Source of the DNA: an uncultured Clostridia bacterium
Lineage (GTDB): Bacteria > Bacillota_A > Clostridia > TANB77 > CAG-508
Reading direction: 5' to 3'
Length of the DNA: 36,657 bases
Assembly (NCBI GenBank): GCA_947624725.1
Contig: CANQLP010000008.1
Location: forward strand, 1-36,657
Shown here: piece by piece, positions 1 to 10,278 of the stretch
Layout of the letters: each line of letters opens with the position of its first letter
How positions within the stretch are numbered: position 1 is the first letter of the stretch
Position numbers and translations under genes: made by a program
The notes under the pieces: generated by a model
Told to the model about the DNA's origin: nothing
Databases searched by the model: none
Seen by the model: only the letters and a program-made list of their open reading frames with translations

Positions 1-32
1 TTTGAAATTGTTTCTAACTTATTTTTTTCCAA
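1..32 (-). CDS. 5' end of a gene running off the left edge
   Basis: Reading leftward, an AAGGAG site lies eight bases before a TTG codon, and the frame stays open to the window edge (about ten codons, starting M-E-K-N-K). A well-formed promoter lies about 45 bp upstream. Too little protein is visible to name a family. An ATG nearer the Shine-Dalgarno site opens only a six-codon frame, which is why TTG was preferred. Inference only. Confidence 0.4.
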   Translation of the reverse strand, partial: MEKNKLETIS

Positions 33-81
33 TGGACATTCTCCTTTCTGCAAATTATAACACCTCAAAAATTATATTTAT

Positions 82-110
82 ATTATATCAAACATTTGTT
101 TTTGACGCAA
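82..110 (-). promoter_or_regulatory. sigma-A-type promoter for the left-edge gene
   Basis: On the minus strand TTGCGT and TATAAT are separated by 17 bp. The expected transcription start is near 75, shortly before the proposed TTG start at 32. Confidence 0.5.
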
Positions 111-269
111 TAGGTATTATAAAAAAATAAAAAATAATTTATCCTTAAAATAGAAAGAATCATCCTAGTTACATTAAAATTACATTAAAAATTGCTTTCT
201 GCATCTTGAAAGTGTTGATATTACTATAACTTCAAAAATATTAAACCGGAGTACGCCTCCAAAAAAATT

Positions 270-305
270 GCGACAAAGTTTCAATAGATTATTGAACTTT
301 GTCGC
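270..305. terminator. bidirectional hairpin terminator
   Basis: GCGACAAAGTT (270-280) pairs with AACTTTGTCGC (295-305). An A-run lies on the left and TTTT on the right, so it could work on either strand. The rest of 111-349 shows no gene. Confidence 0.55.
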
Positions 306-349
306 TTTTGCTTTACTATCTATTAATGCTGATAAACATTAACACTTCA

Positions 350-378
350 TTGACAAAAGTAAAAAAATGGTGTATTAT
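350..378 (+). promoter_or_regulatory. sigma-A promoter of the 496-1377 gene
   Basis: A perfect TTGACA (350-355) and TATTAT (373-378) are separated by 17 bp. The roughly 110-nt leader that follows contains an imperfect inverted repeat (about 401-433) that could fold, but it matches no riboswitch class I recognise. Confidence 0.65.
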
Positions 379-495
379 ACTCACATCAATAAAGAAATGG
401 GGCGTCATTCTCCTACCGAACTGGATGTCGCCTCTAGTTATAATAAATATGAATTATTTAAAAAATCAAATATTAAATTAAAATGAAAGGAATAT

Positions 496-1377
496 ATGAT
501 AAAAAAAGAAGATTCTTTAGGAATACCTAATTATGGAATACATTATTTAAAAATGCCAGAAGATAAAAATAGCATAGAAGATAATTTAAAAGAGTTTTTT
601 GCAATACATAACTTTATTAATCAAGTGGCTTCAAGTAACAAAGTACCAGAATTTCAAGGTAATTCAAAAAGATTACAATTTATAAATTATGGAAGTACTC
701 AATTAGTCTATGTTTTAACAATTGATGAAAAAAGGCAATATACTTTTTTAGTAAATCAACCAATTGCACCATCTGGAATTGGTAAAAGAGAATTTGAAAT
801 TCTAAAAATGTTAAGTAAGAATAACAAGGATAATGTTATTACTCCTTTATATTATTTTGTAGATAAAAATAATGCAAACAGAGAACTATATGTTACACCA
901 TATTATTATCAATCGAGATGCATTGGTGTAGAAGATAAAGAATGGGGAATGTGGGTACCAGAACCAGAATATCTTTTTCATGTTTTTAAAGCCAAAGATA
1001 GAAAAGTTATAAATGCCAGTATGGTGGCTTTACTTGTAAAATTATATGACGAAAAAAGAAAAATGGGATTGTCAGAAGTTAGATTAGACGGTGGTGATTT
1101 TATGCTTGAAAAAGGTTTTGAAAATTATGATATAAATTTTGAAAATATTTTGAGAAGAATGAAATTGATAGCCGCTAGAAAATTAGAAACAATGGACTTG
1201 GACGAGTACATTAATAGAATTAGGAATGAATTATCAGGTAAAGTAGCAGACAGCCAAGAAATTAGAGTCATAGGTAAAATGTTAAGGATACCATTAGGAT
1301 TAGATGAAATAGAAGAAGGTATCAATTTAGGAATTGTTTTAAGAAAAAAAGAAAGAGAAAAAGAAAGAGAAGAATAG
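496..1377 (+). CDS. uncharacterised 293-aa protein, possibly kinase-fold
   Basis: This is a single intact frame of 293 aa, preceded by GAAAGGAA and its own TTGACA/TATTAT promoter. It has no signal peptide or membrane segment and is probably cytoplasmic. Residues about 65-135 (a short Gly-containing turn, a strand, then a hydrophobic strand ending in a Pro-rich loop) loosely recall the N-lobe of aminoglycoside-phosphotransferase-like kinases, but I see no HxD catalytic loop or DFG-like motif, so no activity is assigned. The C-terminus is a charged Lys/Glu tail. The gene is monocistronic, convergent with the amidotransferase gene. It contains no in-frame CGG. Confidence 0.75.
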   Translation: MIKKEDSLGIPNYGIHYLKMPEDKNSIEDNLKEFFAIHNFINQVASSNKVPEFQGNSKRLQFINYGSTQLVYVLTIDEKRQYTFLVNQPIAPSGIGKREFEILKMLSKNNKDNVITPLYYFVDKNNANRELYVTPYYYQSRCIGVEDKEWGMWVPEPEYLFHVFKAKDRKVINASMVALLVKLYDEKRKMGLSEVRLDGGDFMLEKGFENYDINFENILRRMKLIAARKLETMDLDEYINRIRNELSGKVADSQEIRVIGKMLRIPLGLDEIEEGINLGIVLRKKEREKEREE

Positions 1378-1400
1378 ACTTTACTTATTAAAATTTAAAA

Positions 1401-2096
1401 TTATCTACATTTTTCAATAAATTCTTTAAATAAGTTTTTAGTAAACTCATCTTCTAACATTAATTCTGGATGCCATTTTATTCCTATTACAAATTTTTTA
1501 TTATTTAGTTCAAAGCTTTCTACTAACCCATCATAAGAGAATGATGATATTGTTGCATAACCTTCAACATTTTCTTTAGGAGCTATCATGCTATGAATGC
1601 TATTTACAGAATATTCTTTTTGTTTTATCAATTCATATAATTTAGTTCCCGTAGATATAGAGATTTTATGTCTATAATTTTTGTCATATATATCATGGCT
1701 TTTAGTTTTATCTTTAATTACATCTGTACCTAATGCTCTTAAAATATTATTAAAACCTGCACAAATTCCAATAAGTGGTTTATCTAATTCTATAATTTTT
1801 TTGGCCATTTCTATTTCATAATTTGAACTATATAGTCCTCCTTGCAATATAAAACCATCGCATAAGTCTATTTGTCTATATAATTCATTCTTTTCTTCAT
1901 CACTTAAAATTGTATTATCTTTAATATCATTATCATTAAATTTTAAAGTTGCTTCTGTTGGCAATAGTGTTATAGCTATTCCACCATTTTTTACAATTAA
2001 ATATCTTAATTCATCAACTTCATCAATTCTATGCCAAATATCTTCTCCGTGTTGTGGTTGAACTTTGCCTATTATTCCTATAATTGGTTTTCTCAT
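1401..2096 (-). CDS. peptidase C26 / gamma-glutamyl-GABA hydrolase-like class I glutamine amidotransferase
   Basis: A 231-aa cytoplasmic protein of the PuuD/C26 family, which hydrolyses gamma-glutamyl amide bonds with a Cys-His-Glu triad. The nucleophile elbow GICAG is near residue 113, the histidine region is V-N-S-I-H-S, and the terminal G-I-K-W-H-P-E carries the catalytic His and Glu. The length is normal for the family. The start was set at the ATG at 2096 because GAGGTG lies just upstream. A longer in-frame start adds 13 residues without a ribosome site. The substrate cannot be deduced. It has its own promoter and looks monocistronic. Confidence 0.82.
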   Translation of the reverse strand: MRKPIIGIIGKVQPQHGEDIWHRIDEVDELRYLIVKNGGIAITLLPTEATLKFNDNDIKDNTILSDEEKNELYRQIDLCDGFILQGGLYSSNYEIEMAKKIIELDKPLIGICAGFNNILRALGTDVIKDKTKSHDIYDKNYRHKISISTGTKLYELIKQKEYSVNSIHSMIAPKENVEGYATISSFSYDGLVESFELNNKKFVIGIKWHPELMLEDEFTKNLFKEFIEKCR

Positions 2097-2125
2097 TTTA
2101 TCACCTCTATAAATATTACATCGAT

Positions 2126-2154
2126 ATTTTATCAAAATATAAACATATGGTCAA
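2126..2154 (-). promoter_or_regulatory. sigma-A promoter of the C26 amidotransferase gene
   Basis: On the minus strand TTGACC and TAAAAT are separated by 17 bp, about 30 bp upstream of the chosen ATG. Confidence 0.6.
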
Positions 2155-2182
2155 TAACCATTTTCATATATAATAAAATTAC

Positions 2183-3420
2183 CTACAATTTCATTTTCTG
2201 CACACATTCTTTCATATAATCCCATATGTCTTTTTTCCTTATTTCTCTACTAGACAAAATATCAACTTGCAATATTACATTTTCTTCAATAGATATTGTA
2301 ATTGTTCCGAAGTTTATCATTAAGACTTACTGGTGCCATAAGTTCTGTTATTATTTCTGCTTCACACTTTATATTACTTATATCTTTTTTATTTACTGGA
2401 TATAGCTCTATATCACAATTTTGCAAATCTAATCTTACATCAGAATCTATCCCTTTTATAACATTAAACTTAGTATTTTCTACTATACTATCGAATTTCT
2501 CATGCAACATATATTGCATATCTACCATTTGAAAATTTGCAAATGCATATTCTATGATTTCTATGCTATCTTTAGTTCTTTGCTTTTTAGTATCTGCTCC
2601 AAGTACAACAGATATAATATCTAGATTTCCTCTTTTACATGCTACAACAAGGCATCTGTTTGCTCCGTTGGTAAAACCTGTTTTTACCCCATATACTCCG
2701 ATTTAGGTTACCAAGTAATTCATTTGTATTTGTTAGGTTTTTATAATTTCCATTTATATGTACTGTATAATTTTTAGTCTTTACAATTTTAGAAAATGTA
2801 CTATTTTCCAAAGCTATATCAGTTATTCTTGCAAGTTCATAGGCTGTTGTATAATGATTATCTTCATCTAGTCCGTGTGGTGTTACAAAATGTGAATTTT
2901 TTAAATTTAATTCTTCTGCTTTCTCATTCATTAAGGCTGCAAATTCTGTTACACTACCTGATACATATTCTGCAAGTGCTACTGCAGCATCGTTTCCAGA
3001 ACATAATAAAAGCCCATATAGCAAATCATGTATTGATATTTCATCATCTGTTTTTAAGCCTAATCTTGAGCCACCTGTTCCTGCTGCTTTTGCAGATACT
3101 TTTGTTTTTGTGCTTAAGTTATCTACTTTTTCAATTACAATTAATGCAGTAAGTATTTTTGTTGTTGATGCCATTTTACATTTTTCATTTTCCTTTTTTC
3201 CATATAATACTTTTCCTGTCTTCCTGTCATACACTACTGCATGTCTTGCATTTATTGTTGGCTTTTCTTCTGTTACTGTGGCAGATGCTTCTTTAATAAT
3301 ATTTTGTACTTCGTTTTCATCTATTATCTCATCACTATCGTTATTTGCTAGAATTTTTATATTAATATTTATAATTATCATAAATATTATAAACATTGTT
3401 ATAGTTTTCTTCTTTGCCAT
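2183..3420 (-). CDS. D-alanyl-D-alanine carboxypeptidase (DacA/PBP5-like), decoded across two CGG +1 sites
   Basis: Serine D,D-carboxypeptidase that trims the terminal D-Ala of peptidoglycan stem peptides outside the membrane. An N-terminal hydrophobic signal/anchor (about 6-25) precedes the peptidase S11 domain: S85-T-T-K88, S141-G-N143 and K246-T-G248. The zero frame breaks at the CGG at codon 241 (2698-2700), five residues before the KTG triad, and again at codon 371 (2307-2309). Skipping one base at each gives a continuous 411-aa protein, the usual DacA length, with the PBP5 C-terminal domain restored. Without the first shift the product lacks the essential KTG. The start follows an AGAGGTG site that lies within a terminator-like hairpin. 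It sits directly downstream of the secretion locus. It could alternatively be a pseudogene, but the phase rule seen in other genes argues against decay. Confidence 0.8.
2307..2309 (-). other. in-frame CGG, +1 site 2 of the DacA-like gene
   Basis: mRNA context CTT-CGG-A. Zero frame ends nine codons later. Skipping C gives CTT-GGA-ACA (L-G-T) and a further 40 codons to the TAG at 2183. Confidence 0.75.
2698..2700 (-). other. in-frame CGG, +1 site 1 of the DacA-like gene
   Basis: mRNA context AAT-CGG-A. Skipping C gives N-G-V-Y-G-V-K-T-G, recovering the family's KTG motif. Confidence 0.85.
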
Positions 3421-3423
3421 ATT

Positions 3424-3465
3424 AAAAACACCTCTATGCTCATTATATGTGCATAAAGGTGTTTT
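3424..3465 (-). terminator. terminator/attenuator hairpin overlapping the dacA ribosome site
   Basis: A 15-bp inverted repeat with one mismatch (3425-3439 with 3451-3465), followed on the minus strand by TTTTT. It ends the coiled-coil gene transcript, yet its 3' arm contains the AGAGGTG ribosome site of the carboxypeptidase gene. Folding would therefore both terminate transcription and hide the start. Confidence 0.6.
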
Positions 3466-3495
3466 AATTCGAGTTATCTTCTTTTTTTGTACATC

Positions 3496-4900
3496 TTAAG
3501 TACAAGCATGTTTTCCTCTTGATATTCTCTTTATCCTTTCAAATGTACTTTCTTTTATTTCTTCTGTTTCTTCCGTTTCTCTTACATCTTCAATATCTTG
3601 TGTATTCTCTTCTAAAGTCTTTTCTGGCAGTTCAAGACTTTCTTTCTTCTTTGAAATAGTACTGTTTATCTCCATTTTCCATAATATCATTAGTTCTTTT
3701 TTAGAATTCTTTACTATTTCTTGTTGCTCATTTAAAATTCTCTTATACTTTTGTATCTTATCTTGTAAACCATTGATCTGTTCTTCATACACTTTTACTT
3801 CTGCTTTTATAGTTTCATCACTACTACTATCATCTAGTTTCTCTATAACAGAAGCAAATTGTTTCTCTCTGTCATATGATATCTTTAGTTTTTCTAATTG
3901 TGCTTCTAGTCCTTCTACAGGATGTTGTTTTATTAGTGCTGTTGCATTTAAAATGTCATTTCTTAATTTTTCCATTCTTAAGTATCTTGCTTCTTGGATA
4001 TAGAAGTTTTCAATTCCAGTTTTCTTTTCTTTTGTTTTTATCAATGTTCTTATATCATTTGTATTCCTATAAATCTTTTTTCTTCTTTTTACAAGTGCTT
4101 TCTTTACAGACTTATATTCTGATGCAGTTAAGATATCTTGATTTGCCTCAAGGTTTTCTATTGCATCATCTAACATGCAAAATTCTTCCTTTGGGTCTAT
4201 TAATTTTTCATAATCTTCTTTCATACTTGCAAGTATTCTTATTCTTTTCTGTCTAATATTATTAAACTTTTGCATTTTAGATTGAATATCTTTATCTGAA
4301 GTCTTTAGTATTTCATGTGGAATTGGAATAGTACTGATTTTTTGTGCTTCTTCAAGTATCTTTAACTCGTTTTCTATTAATCCGCTTCCTTTCTTCTTCT
4401 GTTAATTGCAATTTATATTGTTCTTTTGATTTGGCTAAACTATCTCCCTTTACTTCAAATTCTTTATAGCTTATCATATCTATTTCGTCAAGTGCAGGGA
4501 ATTCACAAATTGCATCTTCTATTTCTTCTTGTATTTCTTTATATCTTCTTTCTAATTGTTTTATTATTTTTTGTATTATTCTTTCTGCTTTTCTAATATC
4601 AACTCTATATAGCATATATTCTGTAACTTTTAACTTATCTAAATCTTTTGGAATATCTTTGCATTCATCTATAAGCTCTAATATCTCATCTTTTGCATCA
4701 AACATTACATCGTATTCTTCTTCGACTTCTTTTTCTATTTTCTCAATTTTTTTCTTTTTAGGCTTAATTTCTTTATCTGCACATTCTGCTTTATATGCAC
4801 TTATTCTTCTTAACTTTTGTTCTTTTTCTTCATCTTCTAGGGAATTTAGGTACGCTTTTAGATTTGATACACTTATTGCGTTTTTTTGTTGCTCTTGCAT
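3496..4900 (-). CDS. large coiled-coil protein of the secretion locus, decoded across one CGG +1 site
   Basis: A 467-aa, highly charged, Lys/Glu-rich protein without signal peptide or membrane segments. It is predicted to be almost entirely alpha-helical coiled coil and cytoplasmic. The zero frame stops a few residues after the CGG at codon 173 (4382-4384). Skipping one base joins it to the downstream frame with G-L-I-E-N-E-L-K across the junction, and there is no separate ribosome site for the second half. GGGAGGG precedes the ATG at 4900. It is separated from the upstream gene by a strong terminator, so it may be a distinct transcript or depend on readthrough. The family is not recognised. 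A scaffold or cytoplasmic partner of the secretion machine is inferred from position only. Confidence 0.7.
4382..4384 (-). other. in-frame CGG, +1 site of the coiled-coil gene
   Basis: mRNA context AAG-CGG-A. Skipping C gives K-G-L-I-E and links the two open frames. Confidence 0.8.
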
Positions 4901-5011
4901 ACTTTTTTCCCTCCTTCTTTTCTTTGGTAATTCAAAAATTATTATATCACATTTTATCAGATTTTCTATTACATTTTCATGACATTTTTATGACAAATCT
5001 GTAACGCAATT

Positions 5012-5040
5012 AAAAAAATTGGGCGACCTGTTGTCGCCCA
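5012..5040 (-). terminator. strong rho-independent terminator
   Basis: TGGGCGAC (5020-5027) pairs with GTCGCCCA (5033-5040) and is followed on the minus strand by a run of seven T. It closes the main secretion operon just after the 5047-6393 gene. Confidence 0.85.
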
Positions 5041-5046
5041 TGTGTT

Positions 5047-6393
5047 TTATAAATTAAATGAGATTTTAAAATCTGTTCCATCTTCTAATAAAACTATAAA
5101 TGTTTTTGTTTTTACATCTTTTGATGTATTATTACTGTCTGTTATATCTACTTCATAAGTATAATATGTATCAGCTTCGTTTGAAAATTTTCTATAATCA
5201 AATTTATTTTTTTCAAAGAAATTTGCCTTTACATAGTTTGTAAATTCTTCTAATGTTCTAAAATTGTTTTGTTTAAAACTGTCTGCTAAAGTGTTATATG
5301 CGTATCTATAGTCTCCATCATTGATACTTTGCATAAATTTATTGATGTTTAATATTACTTTTTCCTGATTTGTTACTGAATTATACTTTTCTGTGAATTC
5401 TGGTAATTCTATTGTGTATGTATCAAGTATTAGCGTGTATTTCATTGGTGCTGTTTCACGAAAGATGTAGTTGTTACCTTTGCTATCTATTATAACATAT
5501 TGTGTATAATTGTCTGTTTTGGTTTTTTGGTAACTTTGTGCATCTAATGTAACATATTGTCTAAGATGAGATTTTATGAAGCTATCAAATTCCTGTTTAG
5601 TTTTAAATTTGTTTGTCTTATATTCATTATTTAGATTGTTATATATTAATTCAGAATTATGAACGACTTCTTCTTTAAATTGAGTTATTAATTTTTTTAT
5701 ATATTCTTCATCATTAATAACCTCAAAATTAAATATATTATTCTCATTTTTCGCAATCTTTTCAGGACACTCTATATTTATATTATCTCCGATTGATATA
5801 TCTCCATATTTTTTGCTTGCTGTGTCTGATGGTATTACTGTAAATGTTTTATTTACTAAATCTAATTTTACAATCATTCTGAAGTCTTCCATTTTTCCAC
5901 TTTCTTTTTGTCTTATCGTACCATCTACAATATATATTGACATTGCAACGCTTCTTTCTGCTACACACATATTGGTTATATCAACTGTTGAAGATTTCAT
6001 TTCTTTTAGCTTTGTCAAAATATTTTCTTTTGTTATCTTTCTTTCTTCTATATAATCACTGTCAAGTAAATCATATAAACTCTCAGCATTTTCTTGTTGT
6101 ACTACTTTTCTATCTGCTGATGATAATTCATCTACATATCTATCATTTCCAAAATCATATATAGTTGAATAATAAACAAAATATTTATCAATGCAAGATT
6201 TTACTGCAAAATAATTATTTCTTGAAGAAACATATTCTACTTTTTCCTCAATAGGTATTTCATCTTCTGATATTGGTGCATCTCCTTGCCTAAATATATG
6301 TCCATCATTTATATGATACAATAAAGCTATTAATATGCATATTATCACTAGAACTACTATAGCAATTATAACGAAAATTTTATTAATTTTCAT
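5047..6393 (-). CDS. membrane-anchored protein with C-terminal NTF2/VirB8-like fold
   Basis: A 448-aa protein with a single N-terminal transmembrane helix (about 6-26) and a long extracytoplasmic region. The last ~100 residues (a helix with a D-G-D-Y-R-Y-A-Y-N-T-L motif, an F-x-x-N-F-R-T-L-E-E-F-x-x-Y segment, then strands) have the pattern of NTF2-like domains found in VirB8/TcpC conjugation proteins. A similar pattern around residues 225-330 may be another copy. The start overlaps the stop of the upstream hydrolase gene by 11 bp and follows GGAGG, indicating translational coupling. It probably forms part of the wall-spanning channel scaffold. The domain call rests on pattern and context. 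No in-frame CGG. Confidence 0.72.
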   Translation of the reverse strand: MKINKIFVIIAIVVLVIICILIALLYHINDGHIFRQGDAPISEDEIPIEEKVEYVSSRNNYFAVKSCIDKYFVYYSTIYDFGNDRYVDELSSADRKVVQQENAESLYDLLDSDYIEERKITKENILTKLKEMKSSTVDITNMCVAERSVAMSIYIVDGTIRQKESGKMEDFRMIVKLDLVNKTFTVIPSDTASKKYGDISIGDNINIECPEKIAKNENNIFNFEVINDEEYIKKLITQFKEEVVHNSELIYNNLNNEYKTNKFKTKQEFDSFIKSHLRQYVTLDAQSYQKTKTDNYTQYVIIDSKGNNYIFRETAPMKYTLILDTYTIELPEFTEKYNSVTNQEKVILNINKFMQSINDGDYRYAYNTLADSFKQNNFRTLEEFTNYVKANFFEKNKFDYRKFSNEADTYYTYEVDITDSNNTSKDVKTKTFIVLLEDGTDFKISFNL

Positions 6394-9291
6394 TCGTTCC
6401 TCCTTCTGATTCCTGAGTGCTACTATTTAATGTTTCTCCTTCATAATATCTAAATACATGGAAATATCTTGTACCCTTTTCGCCAGCATTTCCAATGCAT
6501 ACTCCATATTGTGATCCCATTGCCTCTATTGTTTGACCATCGCCCATATATATACCAGCGTGTCCTGTTTGATGTCCACCTTCTCCTGCAAATCTTATTA
6601 ATATATCTCCCGGCTGTATTTCTTCCCAAGGTATTTCTTTTGTAGAACTTCTATAATCTGCTGTACATGATGGTACTGAAATTCCAAAATGATTATAACA
6701 ATACAATACAAATCCTGAGCAGTCAAATGAATTTGGTCCTTTTGCTCCCCATACATATGGATATCCTTGGAATTGAAGTGCAAATTCAATAATATCTCCA
6801 AATCCTTCATCTGAATACCAGCCTAAATCTGTTCCATATATGCTATAATATCCTGCTTGGAATATTGTCCATTCTGATTTTCTTCTTTCTTCTAGTCCTG
6901 CTAAATATTTTCCTTTTGAGGTCGTTGGAGAACTCATATATTGAGTATAAAGTTCATGTGAAAAATCTCCTGATGTAACTTTTTGACCTTGTGCAAACAA
7001 ATCGTCTTCTTCCTCATTCCAATAAGCTTCATATGCTTGAACAAAGTTTTTACCGTTTCGTCTGCCTATTGCACCACCATCACTATTTAAAGAACCGTAC
7101 TCCACAGTTATATGCACGAGAAACTAGTGCATGTATTTGATATTCTTTTAAGTTTAAACCTGCTGTTGCAGCTTTAATGCTACTTAGACATGATTCTCTT
7201 TCTGCATCTTCATATGCATCTACTACATCTACATCTATCTCTGCACCAACCTCTGTTGAATATCCTTGAGCAATTAAGTCACTTGCTATATTTGATACGA
7301 GAACTCCATAACCTACCGTAGGATGTCCTGTTGCATCTGCATATATTATGTACTTTGTTCCGTCTGCACTCATAGGTCCTGAGCCTTCACAAGTACGAAT
7401 ATATTTTTTTAACATTCCTCCTGCAAATGAACTAGAAAGTGTCTTTAAATCTGTACTAAATAAATTAATTAATCCTTCTATATCTACATCATATAAATCT
7501 TCGCCTAGATATTTATTCCAATAATAGCGCATTAATTGCTCATGGAATTGTGTATTTTCATGTAGTTCTAATAGTCTTAATAGTGTATCTATTCTTTGTC
7601 TACCATTTTCAGCTATGTCTATTGCAGGATATTTAATTGATTCACCATCTGGCAAATAATATCCTACTTCTTTTCCATCTATATCAAATTTAGCATCTAA
7701 TGAATATTTGCCATCGGCATTTTTCCATTGTCCTAAAAATTTCTCGTAATTTATTTCTTTTTCTGTCTTTGTATTTATTGTCCAATTAAATGTTTTACTA
7801 TCAGATTTTGAAGAACATGTAAGTGTCTCTCCTGCATCATATGCTGCTTTTAATTCTTCTTCTGTGTATGTAAATGTTGATGTTTCTCCTAAAGTTTCTG
7901 TATTATTTTCTACTGCTTCTTGTTCGAAATTTAGACACCATGTATTTGCTTTTTGTAAATATACATTTGCACCATTTGAATAAGTTGTTGTAACTGTTGT
8001 TACCTTATCTTGGTCTCTTAATTTATATGTTACAATTACTGTAGTACTACCACCACTACTTGTATTTCCTGATGCAGCACTTCCTCCGTCCACCAGTATC
8101 AGGTCTTGCTTCTACTCTAGCACGACTTGAAATCTGTGTATTTCCTCTAGCTGTTCCTTCACTTGCTCCAGAGCTTGTTGATGTACTATTTGTATCTTCT
8201 CCTGATGTATCATCTCCACCTACTACTTGTTCTTCTCTATATACATTACAGGTTACTGCTGTATATTCTGATACATTTAAAGTATCTTGTATCATTAATA
8301 CTACATCTGAGTTTTCTAGCAAATCAATTACTTTCATTATATATTCTGGATTTTTTGTTTGTTGTAATAATGCAAACAAAAAGTTATATGGCATGCTACA
8401 AGTACTTAAAATTGATTCATATGACATAGGTAAGCTCTCTGTTAATGTATATGTATTAGATACTTCTACACCATTTGATGTTATAATCTCTTGTCTATAT
8501 GTTGCATAATATATTTTCCCTGCTTCAAATGAATAATAATTTATTGCGCTAGGGTCATTTGCAGCTATTAAAGCCTTAAAATTATCATGTGGTAAATAGT
8601 TTAAATCTATTGTATCTCCTGTTGTTCCATCTAGATTTTTTAAAGTTCTTTGTATTTTTACAATTCCTTGTGCAACATAATTTCCTTTTGAATTTTTCTT
8701 ATTTCCTTGTGAATCATCTGATCCTGCTTGTCCACTATATGAGCCAAGTCTTGGATAAGAGCTTGCAATTTCGGCTCTTATCATTTTTATTAAGTATTCT
8801 TTATATTCTTTGGTTTGAAACCAGTCTTCCATTTCTTTTTTAGTTATTCTAGCATCTTCTTCATCGTAGACAAATTCTGCTGTATTTTCGTCTGATTGCT
8901 CAGGCTCATTACTCATAAAGTATCCATCATAGTAAGCTTTATTTAATTTTTCCAAGTATTTATCGATTATTTCTTTATTTATTTCAAAATAATACTGTCC
9001 GTTTTCTTCTTGAATACTTACCATTTCTTCATCATCCATTAAGTCATCTATGGCATGCTCTGTTATTCTACTATCGCCTTTTTTGTCCATATCAATTGTA
9101 AATGCACTTATTATGATAAAGATTATCATGATAGGAATAATTGCTTTTAATAAAATTGGCAAAACAATGCTAAGAAACACTCTGCGAAGTGTCATGCTGA
9201 ATTTGCTTTTATTAATTTTTTTGCTTCCTTCTTTTAGCTTGCCTAATAGTCCTTCTTCTTGCTTCTCTTCTTGTTTCTCATCATCATTCAT
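6383..9291 (-). CDS. membrane-anchored bifunctional peptidoglycan hydrolase (GH24 lysozyme + NlpC/P60), decoded across two CGG +1 sites
   Basis: A 968-aa protein. A cytoplasmic Lys/Glu-rich start is followed by one transmembrane helix (about 37-65), a long extracellular linker region, a phage-lysozyme-like GH24 domain (C-E-G, P-T-V-G-Y-G, then Q-I-H-A-L-V-S-R-A-Y-N-C-G) and a C-terminal NlpC/P60 domain (F-D-C857-S-G-F, with G-H-A-G-I-Y-M-G carrying the histidine). It plays the VirB1/CwlT role of opening the cell wall for the secretion apparatus. CGG codons at 402 (8086-8088) and 732 (7095-7097) break the zero frame. The first +1 shift yields D-T-G-G-G-G-S in a Gly-rich linker, and the second restores N-C-G-V-G-S-L in the GH24 core. 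The two hydrolase domains are attached to the anchor only if the shifts occur. The ribosome site GGAGATGAGG precedes the ATG. Confidence 0.82.
7095..7097 (-). other. in-frame CGG inside the GH24 domain, +1 site
   Basis: mRNA context GTA-CGG-T. Zero frame ends in four codons. Skipping C gives G-V-G-S-L-N, matching the conserved N-x-G-x-G of GH24. Confidence 0.85.
8086..8088 (-). other. in-frame CGG in the hydrolase linker, +1 site
   Basis: mRNA context GGA-CGG-A. Skipping C gives G-G-G-G-S-A-A-S-G and joins the anchor to the hydrolase part. Confidence 0.8.
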
Positions 9292-9321
9292 TTCCTCATC
9301 TCCTATCTTAAACTATAGTAC

Positions 9322-10264
9322 TTAAAATTCTAATTTTAATTGATATGTATTTTGCTTTTGATTTCCTGATATATAATCTAGTACGAATTCATCAAATGCA
9401 AGTCCGAATTGTCTCTCTACTTTCTGTATTATACATTTTATTAAATTTTATATTTAGTGTTTTACTTGTCTTCGCTCTTACTTTTAGTTCCTCTTCTGAA
9501 TTTTCATTAAGTAATGCTGTATATTTAACATTATTTGTATCATACAAATAAGTTTTTTGTACATCTTGTCTAGTATCTACACATACTATTTTTTCAGTAT
9601 TGTTTTTAACTTTTAATGATGCTATAACATAATCCATGTATACATATAATTTATCTACTGTTATTGTTACATTGTTTAAAGTTTCACTTTTATTTATATT
9701 TTCAGTATTTACAAAATTGTTTATATTTATATAATTTCTATCATTGTCTTTAATTACTGTTATGTAGTCACTTATATTATCATCTGATTTTGTTTTTCCT
9801 GTTGCTAAAATATCTTCTATATATTTTATATAATATGTTGAAGCTTTTCCTTCTGAATACCAGTTTTCTAGTGTATACATTCTATTTATATAAAATATTC
9901 TATCTACATAGTTTTTTTGAAATTGTTCTACTTCAGGAAACATCAATGTTTTGCAATCGTTTGTTAGCATGTTATATGCTGCTTTATAATTCTTTTTATT
10001 GCAATATTCTACAAATTCTTTTATTGTAGTTTTGTCTGTTTCGTTATCTTGCACAGTTTCCCCTGTAATAGAACTTACATTACTTGGCGAAATAGTAGTA
10101 CTTTGATTAGTACTACTATTTCCTTCTATTATATTTTTATCTTTTGCACTTTCTTTTATATATGAGTTTACTATTTGAATAACCATTATGATAAGGACTA
10201 TGCCAATTACTGTTGTTATACAAAGTGCTCTATTTTGATTGTAAAATCTTACGAATCTATTCAT
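9322..10264 (-). CDS. VirB8/TcpC-like membrane protein with NTF2-like domain, decoded across one CGG +1 site
   Basis: A 313-aa bitopic protein. A transmembrane helix (about 15-35) is followed by a Ser/Thr-rich linker and an NTF2-like domain (I-K-E-F-V-E-Y-C-N-K-K-N-Y-K-A-A-Y-N-M-L), as in VirB8/TcpC subunits of conjugation channels. A C-terminal beta-rich segment follows. The CGG at codon 287 (9404-9406) breaks the frame. The +1 frame continues G-L-A-F-D-E-F-V-L-D-Y-I-S-G to a TAA at 9322, just before the next gene's ribosome site. It lies between the TrbL-like gene and the wall hydrolase gene, a normal VirB8 position. The family call is by architecture. Confidence 0.72.
9404..9406 (-). other. 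in-frame CGG, +1 site of the VirB8-like gene
   Basis: mRNA context ATT-CGG-A. Zero frame gives only T-C-I before a stop. Skipping C gives I-G-L-A-F-D-E-F and 25 more codons. Confidence 0.75.
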
Positions 10265-10278
10265 AATCCCTCCATGTG

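Noticed and set aside
401..433. Riboswitch upstream of the 496 gene
   Set aside because: Only an imperfect inverted repeat is visible, without any recognisable conserved riboswitch core.
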